From contig CEFQ01000008.1 of NCBI GenBank assembly GCA_900068845.1, positions 630,649 through 694,648 of the forward strand: a DNA stretch of 64,000 nucleotides, in the 5' to 3' direction. Below, in pieces: positions 10,058-18,330 of the stretch. Source of the stretch: Enterobacter ludwigii (lineage in GTDB: Bacteria; Pseudomonadota; Gammaproteobacteria; Enterobacterales; Enterobacteriaceae). The notes below the pieces were generated by a model. That model saw only the letters and a list, made by a program, of their open reading frames with translations. It did no database searches and was not told the DNA's origin. The stretch's first letter is position 1. Each line of letters begins with the position of its first letter. Position numbers and translations under genes: made by a program.

Positions 10058-11506
10058 TTAGTCCGCATAGGGGGCGTAATGTTCGGCGGCCGTTTCTGCG
10101 CCCTGCTCAATTTCCGTGATGGTCACCAGATCGAGCAAACTAAAACGCCCGTCGTGATGCCAGCCCGCTTCCGGCGCGGTCATATTGCCAAACGCGGCGA
10201 TGCGGGTAACGCCCACTTGCCCGAGCAGAGCGGAGATGCGGAACAACGCCTGCGGCGCGGTCGCTACGCCAGCGGTTTGCAGAAAATGCCGCTGCGGCGC
10301 CAGCAAATCGATCACCTCATCCAGCGCATTAACTGACACCACTTTTAACGTGCGCCCAAGGGCGCCAGGCAATAACGCTTCCGCGTGATCAACGCTCACC
10401 ACCGCCCAACTCTCTGTCGCATCGCCATACAGCGTGCGATCGCCACGCAGTGCGCGAATCTCCTCGCCATTACGCCACGCGGCAATACTGTTCGTCTCTT
10501 CGCTAGCCAGCGGACGGCGGGGATGTTTATGCGCCAGTGCGGCGAGTTCATGGGCGATATAGCTGGCGAACTCATCTGGCGACACCTTACCGCCGCGTTC
10601 GACAAACAGCATCTGCGGCGAGTAGCAACCCGCCTGGTCGTAACGCATCACGTCGTGAGCCACGCGACGCGCCAGTTCAGCGCCCTGCCGTGAATTCAGC
10701 GCTGAATTCGCCACTAGCCCAAAGCTGATTTTGTGGCCGTGTGGCAGAAAGCGGGTGGTGACAGGCAAACGCTGTTGGATCGCTGCCAGCGTTGAGTTTC
10801 CGCCATAAGCCACCACCGCATCGGGCTGGCGCAGCCACGTTGGCTCGGTTTGCGCATCGCCACCTTTCCACCACACCACTGCGATGCACTCGCCCAGTTT
10901 TGGGTCGATTTCCGCCAGCAATTGCGCGAACCAGCTCGCCATCAGTGGCTCATTGCCCGGCAGTTTGCCAATGGTGCCCGCCTTGACCAGCAGACCGCAG
11001 ATCAAACTCCACAGCGGCAAACCGGGCACATTACCCGCCCAGATGTGCATCAATAGCTGTGGGCCAAATGCCCGCGCGAAACCGCCTTTCGGGCGCGGTT
11101 GGAAATCATCGAGCATTTGAGGATCGGCGAAATCTTCCGCCAGAAAGCGTTTCAGCTGCGGCTGGCGGAAAGTTTTCAGGTAGCCGGTGAGGCCAAGGCG
11201 CACCATTTCGGCATCGTAACCGGTGATAATCGGCAGCAGCTTTTCAGCCTTGATGCGTAATGGATGCTGGCGATCAAGCAGTCGCGCTACCGCTTGATCA
11301 ACGACGGCAATGATCTGCGCGACGCTTAGCTGGCAGAGGTAGGCGCGGGCGTTGGCGCGGATGCGCGCAGAAAGAGCGTTTATCTGCTCATCATTGAGTT
11401 GCGGAACGCAAACCTCAAGATTTTCGCCGTGATTGCTGAAATTCAGCGTGTGCCACTGCACGTCATCAATGGAAAGGCCCGGCAGATGACCGGCAATTTC
11501 TTTCAC
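10058..11506 (-). CDS. LuxC-like acyl-CoA/acyl-enzyme reductase
   Basis: 482-residue member of the LuxC acyl-CoA reductase family, which reduces an activated acyl group to an aldehyde with NADPH through a cysteine thioester. The likely nucleophile is Cys294 in YDQAGCYSPQ, close in number to the known LuxC cysteine; HIWAGNVPGLPLWSLI and AVVAYGGNST correspond to the Rossmann cofactor region of the aldehyde-dehydrogenase fold. It overlaps the LuxE-like gene by 4 bp (translational coupling). No luciferase (luxAB) is present, so light production is not suggested. Natural acyl substrate unknown. Confidence 0.88.
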   Translation of the reverse strand: MKEIAGHLPGLSIDDVQWHTLNFSNHGENLEVCVPQLNDEQINALSARIRANARAYLCQLSVAQIIAVVDQAVARLLDRQHPLRIKAEKLLPIITGYDAEMVRLGLTGYLKTFRQPQLKRFLAEDFADPQMLDDFQPRPKGGFARAFGPQLLMHIWAGNVPGLPLWSLICGLLVKAGTIGKLPGNEPLMASWFAQLLAEIDPKLGECIAVVWWKGGDAQTEPTWLRQPDAVVAYGGNSTLAAIQQRLPVTTRFLPHGHKISFGLVANSALNSRQGAELARRVAHDVMRYDQAGCYSPQMLFVERGGKVSPDEFASYIAHELAALAHKHPRRPLASEETNSIAAWRNGEEIRALRGDRTLYGDATESWAVVSVDHAEALLPGALGRTLKVVSVNALDEVIDLLAPQRHFLQTAGVATAPQALFRISALLGQVGVTRIAAFGNMTAPEAGWHHDGRFSLLDLVTITEIEQGAETAAEHYAPYAD

Positions 11507-12585
11507 AGCGGAGCCCGCGCGCCGGCGAGAAACGCATCCATGGTCAATGAACAGCCTTTGGCATCAGCACCGGTCGCGCGTCCCAGCAGATGAAATCCGC
11601 CAGGCACGATCGCACCGGCATCTTCCGTTAACAGGGCGGAAACCGAGTTGAAATGCGCCAGATCGTGATGCACCAGCACGCCAATCTCGCCCTCCGGCAC
11701 ATCATCACCGGTAAGCGGATTGACCACACGCGTGCGGATCCAGTGCGGTCCTGATTTCACCGGCGGGCAGTGTTCATTCCCCGAGTCGTAGAATTGCGTG
11801 CTGATTTCGGTCATGCCGTACATGTTGATGCAGTGTTGGCGCGGAATGCCGAATGCGGCGGCGAGCGATGTGTAAAATTCTTCCGCGCCCATTTCGCGTG
11901 ACTGGCCCTTAAACCCGCCGGTATCCAGAATGCGACTGCCTGCAGGCAGCGAGAAGCGCCGCTGCTGGCGCTGCATTTCATCCAGCAGATGCACGAAGCT
12001 GTAGCTGGCACCCAGCAGCGCATACGGCTCGCCGCGAGCTTCGGTCTGCTCCAGCGCGTTGAACAGAAGTTCGGTTTCGAGACCCTGCTCGCCCACCATC
12101 ACTGCACTGTCTGGCGTACCGCATTCCTGTAGTGCCACATCGAGATAGGTAGCCAGCGAGGAGTTCGGCATCACCACCGGGTCCGGGAACAAAATGCCCA
12201 TGCGGATACGTGCTCTGCCTGCCATAAAGCGGCGGCGGAAGTTGAGCAGCATTGAATGTTTCCACACTTCCAGCGTTGGGTGGTAGCTGCGCCCTTTTAC
12301 CGTGCCGGTAGTGCCGCTGGTCATAAAAATGGCTGCCATTTCGTCGACGGGTCGGCAGCTGAGGGTCAAATCTTTAAAGGCGGTAATCGGAATGGCGGGA
12401 ATATTGCGCCAGCTTTTCACCGTCAGGGGCGTGCGGCCGCGCTGGATGGCGAAGCGGCGATAAGGTGGGTTATGGGTGAACTGGTAGGCGAAGATTTTAA
12501 GGGCCAGCTGGTTGAAATCGTCGTCTGAGGCATCTTCGCGCTGCAGGAATGCCAGCAGAGCCTGGATGATTTGGGTTTCGTTCAT
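11503..12585 (-). CDS. LuxE-like acyl-protein synthetase
   Basis: LuxE-family adenylating enzyme: activates a carboxylic acid as acyl-AMP and passes it to the LuxC partner. The phosphate loop FMTSGTTGTVKG lies at residues 88-99, the adenylation segment MYGMTEISTQFYDS is present, and a C-terminal GCS motif (Cys about 345) matches the region of the acyl-carrying cysteine of LuxE. Start placed at 12585 because AAAGGTGG lies 8 bp upstream; an upstream ATG at 12627 lacks a ribosome site. First gene after the TPP riboswitch; the leader is about 120 nt from aptamer to start. Confidence 0.85.
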   Translation of the reverse strand: MNETQIIQALLAFLQREDASDDDFNQLALKIFAYQFTHNPPYRRFAIQRGRTPLTVKSWRNIPAIPITAFKDLTLSCRPVDEMAAIFMTSGTTGTVKGRSYHPTLEVWKHSMLLNFRRRFMAGRARIRMGILFPDPVVMPNSSLATYLDVALQECGTPDSAVMVGEQGLETELLFNALEQTEARGEPYALLGASYSFVHLLDEMQRQQRRFSLPAGSRILDTGGFKGQSREMGAEEFYTSLAAAFGIPRQHCINMYGMTEISTQFYDSGNEHCPPVKSGPHWIRTRVVNPLTGDDVPEGEIGVLVHHDLAHFNSVSALLTEDAGAIVPGGFHLLGRATGADAKGCSLTMDAFLAGARAPL

Positions 12586-12673
12586 GTGCATAGCCACCTT
12601 TGCGATTGCGCAGAGACTCCCAGGCATCGCCTGATGAGCGCGAACTGTCCGCTACAAAGCACAAAGAGGGAAT

Positions 12674-12693
12674 CAGGGCGTACTATCGCCCTG
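12674..12693 (-). terminator. Hairpin downstream of the TPP aptamer (expression platform candidate)
   Basis: CAGGGCG / CGCCCTG form a 7-bp stem with a 6-nt loop immediately after the aptamer, followed in minus-strand order by ATTCCCTCTTTG. The poor T-run makes it ambiguous whether this is a terminator or part of a structure controlling access to the luxE-like leader. Confidence 0.45.
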
Positions 12694-12703
12694 CGGTTCC
12701 GCA

Positions 12704-12803
12704 TCCCTACGCCGGTATTAGCCGGATCAGGTTCGGAGGGTCACTACGTTGCCAGCGCAGACACGCCAGCCGGTAGAATCTCAGCCCCTTAACAGAGCAC
12801 CCC
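12704..12803 (-). promoter_or_regulatory. TPP riboswitch (THI element)
   Basis: The minus strand carries the canonical THI-box blocks in order: GGGGTGC, GGCTGAGA, a variable arm, ACCCTCCGAACCTGATC, then GGCTAATACCGGCGTAGGGA. These form the pyrimidine- and pyrophosphate-sensing helices that bind thiamine pyrophosphate and usually switch the downstream operon off. No thiamine biosynthesis gene follows: the first genes are LuxE-like and LuxC-like, then an SDR. The next plus-strand gene (ybiI) is divergent and is not a candidate target. Confidence 0.95.
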
Positions 12804-12949
12804 TTGGAACAAGCCGCAGTCTAGGATGACGCCCGAGGATGTGTCAACCCTGTTAAAAGTGGTGGCGATTTACGCAGTCATTCCCACTTGCCCGGCATTA
12901 ATCGCGCCGTGTCTTATACTTTTCCTATACGTTTTTATGGAGGTGAAGT

Positions 12950-13216
12950 ATGGCTGGCGGTTGGTCGGAAGACGGTGCGGTTCACAAACAAATTGATGCC
13001 ACGGTTGATGATGCGGTAGCCCGCGCCCGCGAAAATCTCGGTCACGGCGAAAGCGCCGAGTTTTGCGATGAGTGCGGTGAACCGATCCCGGAAGCGCGTC
13101 GCGCGGCGTTAGCGGGCGTGCGTTATTGCGTGAACTGTCAAAGCAAGATGGATAAAAAACAGGCGGCGAACAGCGGTTACAATCGTCGCGGAAGTAAGGA
13201 TAGCCAGTTGCGTTAA
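12950..13216 (+). CDS. ybiI: DksA/TraR-family zinc-finger protein YbiI
   Basis: 88-residue small DksA-type C4 zinc-finger protein. The four cysteines lie in FCDECGEPIPEARR and RYCVNCQ, and the tail GYNRRGSKDSQLR is the near-invariant YbiI C-terminus. It lacks the coiled-coil tip of full DksA, so an RNA-polymerase role is not certain. TGGAGGTGAAGT gives a strong ribosome site. Single gene, divergent from the TPP-controlled operon. Confidence 0.93.
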   Translation: MAGGWSEDGAVHKQIDATVDDAVARARENLGHGESAEFCDECGEPIPEARRAALAGVRYCVNCQSKMDKKQAANSGYNRRGSKDSQLR

Positions 13217-13300
13217 TACCCCGCTTTCTGGCTGTTTCGGAAAAATGTTCTAAGCTATTTAGGTAGTTAAAACTTATTCCACTGAAAGGAACTCATCACG

Positions 13301-13534
13301 ATGAAAAAAACAGTATTAGCAACCGCATTTCTTGGCACCTTTATGGCAATGACATTGTCAGCGTGTTCTTCTAATCAGGCCATTAAGACTACCGACGGAC
13401 GCACTATCGTGACGTCTGGCAAGCCGCAAATCGACAGCGACACGGGCCTTGTTTCCTACAAGGATGCGCAAACGGGTAAAACTGAGCAGATCAATCGCGA
13501 CAAGATTACCAACATGAGCGAACTGGATAATTAA
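13301..13534 (+). CDS. YgdI/YgdR-family small lipoprotein
   Basis: 77-residue lipoprotein precursor: a charged MKK start, hydrophobic core and lipobox LSAC, giving Cys22 as the lipidated residue. The mature part has the YgdI/YgdR (DUF903) pattern TDGRTIVTSGKPQID followed by a small SH3-like beta domain. Function in relatives is unclear. GAAAGGAACTC lies before the ATG. A paralogue follows 27 bp later, so the two probably form a bicistron. Confidence 0.88.
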   Translation: MKKTVLATAFLGTFMAMTLSACSSNQAIKTTDGRTIVTSGKPQIDSDTGLVSYKDAQTGKTEQINRDKITNMSELDN

Positions 13535-13561
13535 TATCCTTATAACTGTCTGGAGAGACTA

Positions 13562-13792
13562 ATGAAAAAATCAATTTTGCTTTCTATTACTGCAGTGATT
13601 GCCCTGTCCGCACTGACCGGATGTACGCGTACTTCTTACGCTATCCACACCAATGATGGTCGCACCATCGTAACTGATGGCAAACCACAGGATGCGGAAA
13701 CCGGCCTGCTGGGTTATGTCGATGCCAATGGCGTGAAGCAGCAAATGAATAAGAGTGACGTGAAAGAGATTTCAGAAATTCCTAAGAAATAA
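13562..13792 (+). CDS. YgdI/YgdR-family small lipoprotein, tandem paralogue
   Basis: 76-residue lipoprotein with lipobox LTGC and the same NDGRTIVTDGKPQ core as its upstream neighbour, pointing to an old tandem duplication. Mature domain is a single small beta fold. CTGGAGAGACTA precedes the ATG. It is followed at once by a very strong hairpin, which ends the pair. Confidence 0.88.
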   Translation: MKKSILLSITAVIALSALTGCTRTSYAIHTNDGRTIVTDGKPQDAETGLLGYVDANGVKQQMNKSDVKEISEIPKK

Positions 13793-13800
13793 TCTGACTG

Positions 13801-13844
13801 AATCCGCACCGCTGAAAGAGATTGTCTCTCCAGCGGTGCGGATT
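13801..13844. terminator. Long hairpin between the lipoprotein pair and the ATPase region
   Basis: Perfect 14-bp arms (AATCCGCACCGCTG and its complement) enclose a second small stem AGAGA/TCTCT. No long T-run follows on either strand, so it is a terminator-like structure rather than a textbook intrinsic terminator. Confidence 0.65.
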
Positions 13845-13865
13845 TAACACCCTGATATGCCTGCT

Positions 13866-13988
13866 TTAGCCAGCGTTGCGCTGCAGTCCATCGATATACC
13901 TTTTACTCTCCCTCAGCACCTCAACAATGCGTTCAAGTTCCACTGGCGCGCCACTGCGTACCGGCATGCTGTTAGCCAGCCGATGCAT
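13866..13988 (-). CDS. Possible 40-residue ORF downstream of the P-type ATPase
   Basis: The frame is open for about 57 codons up to just inside the ATPase stop, but the first ATG gives only MHRLANSMPVRSGAPVELER followed by IVEVLRESKRYIDGLQRNAG. The predicted C-terminal helix looks protein-like. No ribosome site and no family recognised; it could be the tail of a decayed gene. Confidence 0.3.
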   Translation of the reverse strand: MHRLANSMPVRSGAPVELERIVEVLRESKRYIDGLQRNAG

Positions 13989-14034
13989 GCGCAGCGGAAT
14001 TTCTAACGTACAAGGAATATCTCTCAGCCAGCAC

Positions 14035-16734
14035 TTAACCTGCTACACGCCATCCTCGCGTCAAACGCTTTTCTATCTCCACCAGCACAAAGATTCCGGC
14101 GCTTACCGCCAGCGAAATCAGCCAGTATTTAAACGGCAGCGGCGTGGTGCCAAACAGCGTGTTCATCAGCGGAATATAAATAATCATCGCCTGTAACGCG
14201 ATAAGCACCACGGTGACCAGCCAGATACCCCGGTTTTTCAGCAAGCCTGCATCCAGCGAGAACCCGTTACTGTTGCGGCAGTTCAGCATGTAAACCCACT
14301 GCGCGGTCACCAGCATCTGTAGCAACACGGTGCGGATAAACTCCGGCGTGTAGCCGCGCGGCTGCAGCCAGGCTTCCAGCACAAAGGCGCTAATTGAAAT
14401 CAGCAGACCCACGAAGATCACGCGCCAGATGGCGTAACCATCCATCACCGGGCTGCGCGCGTTACGCGGCGGTCGGCGCATGATGTTGCGTTCCGCCGGT
14501 TCGAATGCCAGACCAAACGACAGCGTTGCTGAGGTCGCCATGTTCATCCACAAAATCTGCACCGGCGTCAGCGGCAGCAAGTTGCCCATCAGAATCGCAA
14601 TGATGATCAGCAATCCCTGCGCGAGGTTGGTGGGCATGATAAACAGAATGGTTTTCTTCAGATTATCGTAGACGCGTCGGCCCTCTTTCACCGCCGCAGC
14701 GATAGTGGCGAAGTTGTCATCGGCGAGGATCATATCTGCCGCCTCTTTGGTCACTTCAGTGCCTTTAATGCCCATCGCGATACCGACATTGGCCTGCTTC
14801 AGTGCGGGCGCATCATTGACGCCATCACCGGTCATGCCAACGATCTCACCGCTGCTCTCCAGCGCTTTCACCAGACGCAACTTATGCTCGGGACTGGTAC
14901 GAGCAAAGATGTCGTACTCGCGCGCGGCCACACCCAATTCGGCATCATCCATGTGCTCCAGCTGATAGCCGGTGATGGCGGAGTCGCTGTTACCAATGCC
15001 CAACATCTGACCAATCGCCATCGCGGTTTCCGGGTGATCGCCGGTGATCATCTTCACGCGAATTCCGGCCTGCTGGCAGTCGCGAATGGCGCTAATGGCT
15101 TCCGGACGCGGCGGATCCATCATGCAGGCCAGTCCCAGCATCTGCATGCCGTGACGTAAATCATCGTGATCAATAGAGTGCTGCGCTTCCGGCAGCCAGC
15201 GCCACGCGGCGGCGACGGTGCGCAAGCCTTCGCTGGCGTAAGTGGTGATCGCCGCTTCCCAATAGCGGCGATCAATGACTTCCGCCTCTGTCGCGCCCTG
15301 CTGCTGCTGACACAGCGCAAGCAACACATCAGGCGCGCCGGTCATCAGCAAGCAAGGCTTGCCATCAATCAGGCAGCTTACCGCCATATATTTATAGGCC
15401 GAATCAAACGGCAGCTTGCTCAGGATCTGCACGTTGTCACTCTGAATGCCCGCCTTGGCGGCCAGCACTTTTAGCGCACCTTCGGTTGGGCCACCGACAA
15501 TGCCCCAGTTGCCGTTGGCATCCTGACGCAGCTGGCTCTCGTTACAGATATCCACCACCTGCAAAAAACCCTGCATCAGCGCATCGCACTGCTGGCCGGC
15601 TTCAAGGGTAAACTCACCTTTAGGTTCATAGCTGTTGCCGCTGATGCGCCACTGGCTATTCGCCAGCACCACTGCTTTTACCGTCATTTCGTTCATGGTT
15701 AGCGTGCCGGTTTTATCCGAGCAGATCACCGTCATGGCGCCGAGCGTTTCGACAGTCGGCAGCTTACGAATGATGGCGTGATTGCGCGCCATCGACTGCA
15801 CGCCGAGCGACAGAATGATCGAGATAATCGCCGGTAAGCCTTCCGGCACGGCTGCCACCGCGAGGCTGATCACCGACAGCAGCAGCTCCGTCACCGCGAT
15901 GTCACGCAGCAGATAACCAAACACGAACAGCGCCGCCATCATCAACATAATGATGCCGAAGATGGCTTTACCGAGTTTGTCGATCTGCACCAGCAACGGG
16001 GTTTTCGCCTCTTCAATCGCGGAGATCATCGCATTGATGTGGCCCAACTCCGTGTCGCCGCCGGTGGCGATCACCACGCCCAGCGCGGTACCCGAGCTGA
16101 CGGTCGTGCCGGAATAGGCCAGGTTCAGGCGATCGCCGAGCGCTTTCTCGCCCTCCAGTGCCACGGTATTCTTAGATACCACCGTCGATTCACCGGTCAA
16201 AATCGCTTCTTCGACGCGCAGGTTATGCACTTCAAACAGACGCAAATCCGCCGGGATCTTATCGCCTGGGCGCAGCATGATCACATCGCCCACCACCAGA
16301 TCCTGAGTGGCGACGGTAATCTGCTGGCCATCGCGTAGCACCATGGCATCGCTCGACATCATGTTCTGAATACTTTTCAGCGACTTTTCTGCGTTACTTT
16401 CCTGAATGAAGCCGATTAGCGCGTTGATAACGGCCACGCCGAGAATGACAAAGGTATCGACCCAATGGCCCATCACCGCAGTGATCACCGCGGCCGCCAG
16501 CAGGATATAGATCAGCACATCTTTGAAATGCGCCAGAAAACGCATCAACAGTGATTTTTCCGCTTTCTGCGGCAGCACGTTTGGCCCGTTGGCGGTTAAT
16601 CGTTGCTGAGCGTCGGTTGTGCTCAATCCCGCGGGTGAGCTGTTTATTGCTTTAAATACGGCGGCGTTATCCTGCTGATAATAGGGCCGCGCGGTTGCCT
16701 CCGAACGTTTTGGCTGAATAGGAATAACGGTCAT
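14035..16734 (-). CDS. Cation-translocating P-type ATPase (copy 1)
   Basis: 899-residue P2-type ATPase of the inner membrane. TGES is at residues 180-183, PEGLP in M4 at 297-301, the phosphorylated Asp340 in CSDKTGTLT, and TGDGVNDAP in the P domain; an N-terminal cation_ATPase_N domain and about ten helices are present. M6 reads WMNMATSATLSFGLAFE: the aspartate that follows N..T in Ca2+ pumps is replaced by Ser, so the ion is uncertain. It diverges from a micro-membrane protein, adaptor and RND pump; an identically arranged paralogue lies at 22.6-25.3 kb. Confidence 0.9.
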   Translation of the reverse strand: MTVIPIQPKRSEATARPYYQQDNAAVFKAINSSPAGLSTTDAQQRLTANGPNVLPQKAEKSLLMRFLAHFKDVLIYILLAAAVITAVMGHWVDTFVILGVAVINALIGFIQESNAEKSLKSIQNMMSSDAMVLRDGQQITVATQDLVVGDVIMLRPGDKIPADLRLFEVHNLRVEEAILTGESTVVSKNTVALEGEKALGDRLNLAYSGTTVSSGTALGVVIATGGDTELGHINAMISAIEEAKTPLLVQIDKLGKAIFGIIMLMMAALFVFGYLLRDIAVTELLLSVISLAVAAVPEGLPAIISIILSLGVQSMARNHAIIRKLPTVETLGAMTVICSDKTGTLTMNEMTVKAVVLANSQWRISGNSYEPKGEFTLEAGQQCDALMQGFLQVVDICNESQLRQDANGNWGIVGGPTEGALKVLAAKAGIQSDNVQILSKLPFDSAYKYMAVSCLIDGKPCLLMTGAPDVLLALCQQQQGATEAEVIDRRYWEAAITTYASEGLRTVAAAWRWLPEAQHSIDHDDLRHGMQMLGLACMMDPPRPEAISAIRDCQQAGIRVKMITGDHPETAMAIGQMLGIGNSDSAITGYQLEHMDDAELGVAAREYDIFARTSPEHKLRLVKALESSGEIVGMTGDGVNDAPALKQANVGIAMGIKGTEVTKEAADMILADDNFATIAAAVKEGRRVYDNLKKTILFIMPTNLAQGLLIIIAILMGNLLPLTPVQILWMNMATSATLSFGLAFEPAERNIMRRPPRNARSPVMDGYAIWRVIFVGLLISISAFVLEAWLQPRGYTPEFIRTVLLQMLVTAQWVYMLNCRNSNGFSLDAGLLKNRGIWLVTVVLIALQAMIIYIPLMNTLFGTTPLPFKYWLISLAVSAGIFVLVEIEKRLTRGWRVAG

Positions 16735-16974
16735 AATTAACCCCGTGAGATTGAAATGAAAATATAAAAGCGTGCGAAAATAAAAAACACATTTTAATTA
16801 TATTTTCCCGAAGCATACTGACCGTGGTCATGTTTTTACCGATTTGAAAGTGTGATGCTAATAAAGAAAGCACTAATTACTCAGTGTTATTATTTTCACC
16901 CGATTAGAAAGCTCACGTAACGAATATATCTTCACCGTTTGTGCCAGACTCTATTAACCTGATGGGGAATTATT

Positions 16975-17094
16975 TTGAATAAAATACACAAACTGACATT
17001 TCCGATGATTATCTTCTTTATTTTCATTGCGGTATCATTAACTACCGCAATTGGTTTCCTGACCTACAATATCGTTTCACGCATGGCGGGATAA
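16975..17094 (+). CDS. Micro-membrane protein upstream of RND operon 1
   Basis: 39 residues from a TTG start (GGGGAATTA just upstream): basic N-terminus NKIHKLTFP, one hydrophobic helix MIIFFIFIAVSLTTAIGFLT, then YNIVSRMAG. The end resembles that of the 36-residue ORF in the same position before RND operon 2 (VGLFTFAVVSMLGR). Both precede the adaptor gene by a short gap. No family recognised; by analogy with AcrZ or KdpF it could bind the RND pump or the divergent P-type ATPase. The rest of the 16735-17241 gap holds the divergent promoters. Confidence 0.6.
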   Translation: MNKIHKLTFPMIIFFIFIAVSLTTAIGFLTYNIVSRMAG

Positions 17095-17241
17095 TTAGTT
17101 TCGCTATACACAGCGATATTAAACGAAAGTTAAACACCTTTAATCCACCCCTGTTAATGACCCTTATATTGCGAAGGGTCATTATTCACTGTTTCATCTG
17201 ATGGCATATTCCCGCCCTTTCTTTCTTATTGAGGCAGGGGC

Positions 17242-18330
17242 ATGAATAATTGGCCAGTGCTGGGCGCACTTCTAATTTGTTTGGTTTTGATTGGCTGTGA
17301 CAATAGAAGCGGTGGTGAAATCACCACACCTCGCGTAATTAAAGCGTTAACACTGAGTGAAAACACCACAGAGAAAGTCAGGCTATTTCCGGCGCGTATT
17401 TCAGCCGGTGATTACACCGAGTTAGCCTTTAAGCGTACCGGTCGGCTAGCGCAGTTGCAGGTGCGTGAAGGCAGCCATGTTAAGGCTGGCGAGGTGATTG
17501 GCCGGCTGATCGATACTGATGCGCAACTGCGGGTCAACGATCAGCAGAACAGATTCAGGCTGGCAGATCGCCAGTATCAACGCTTTAGTGCGCTGGCCAC
17601 GCGCAGTGCCGTTTCGCAAGCTGATATGGATGTGCAAAAGGCGAACCGCGACGCCGCCGCCGTGGCGCTCAACATCGCCAAACAGGAGCTGGATTACCAT
17701 ACCTTGCGCGCACCTTTTGACGGCATCGTCACCAGCGTCGCGTCACAAAATCATCAGGTGGTCGCCGCCGGACAAACGGTGGCGGTGATCAGCCGTAACG
17801 ATGTGCTGGATGTGATTTTTAGCGTGCCGGAAAACCTGTTTACCAGCCTTGACGTGCAGAACGCGACCTATCAGCCGGAGATCAGCCTGAATGCGCTGCC
17901 GGGCCGTACGTTTCGCGCGGCATATAAAGAACATCGCGCAGAAGCTGATGCCGCCACGCTAACCTGGCAAGTGGTGCTGACGATGCCGCGTCCCACAGAT
18001 TTACCGCAGGTCAGCGGCTTGAGTGGCACGGTAAAAGTGCAGATGCACAACCTGCCCACGTCCGATGGCACCCCGCTGCTGCGCGTACCCGCCAATGCGG
18101 TGTTTAACCCGGATCACAGCCTGCCAAATCAGCCTTACGTGTGGCTGATCAGCGGTGAAGGCGATGTGCTTAACGTTCAGCAGCAGCCAGTGGTGGTGGG
18201 AAAACTCAATGCGCAAGGCATCGAAATCCTTTCCGGGCTGAACGTGGGCGATCGTATTGTGGTCGCGGGCGTCAGCGATCTACGTGATGGTCAGGCGGTA
18301 CGCTTATGGACACGCGAGCGAGGTCTGTGA
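17242..18330 (+). CDS. RND efflux periplasmic adaptor lipoprotein (copy 1)
   Basis: 362-residue membrane-fusion protein linking an RND pump to an outer-membrane channel. Lipobox LVLIGC anchors it to the inner membrane. A barrel-sandwich/lipoyl segment (QLQVREGSHVKAGEVIGRL), a short coiled-coil hairpin (about residues 95-150), the second lipoyl half (LRAPFDGIVTSVASQNHQVV) and a beta-barrel follow. GAGGCAGGGGC precedes the ATG. The stop overlaps the RND start as TGATG. Paralogue at 26.0 kb. Confidence 0.9.
   Translation: MNNWPVLGALLICLVLIGCDNRSGGEITTPRVIKALTLSENTTEKVRLFPARISAGDYTELAFKRTGRLAQLQVREGSHVKAGEVIGRLIDTDAQLRVNDQQNRFRLADRQYQRFSALATRSAVSQADMDVQKANRDAAAVALNIAKQELDYHTLRAPFDGIVTSVASQNHQVVAAGQTVAVISRNDVLDVIFSVPENLFTSLDVQNATYQPEISLNALPGRTFRAAYKEHRAEADAATLTWQVVLTMPRPTDLPQVSGLSGTVKVQMHNLPTSDGTPLLRVPANAVFNPDHSLPNQPYVWLISGEGDVLNVQQQPVVVGKLNAQGIEILSGLNVGDRIVVAGVSDLRDGQAVRLWTRERGL

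Noticed and set aside
9997..12627. Possible bioluminescence genes, given LuxC and LuxE homologues.
   Set aside because: No luxA, luxB or luxD homologue is present, and the operon is led by a TPP riboswitch; a non-luminous role fits better.
12704..12803. TPP riboswitch acting on ybiI.
   Set aside because: The conserved THI blocks read 5'-3' only on the minus strand, away from ybiI.
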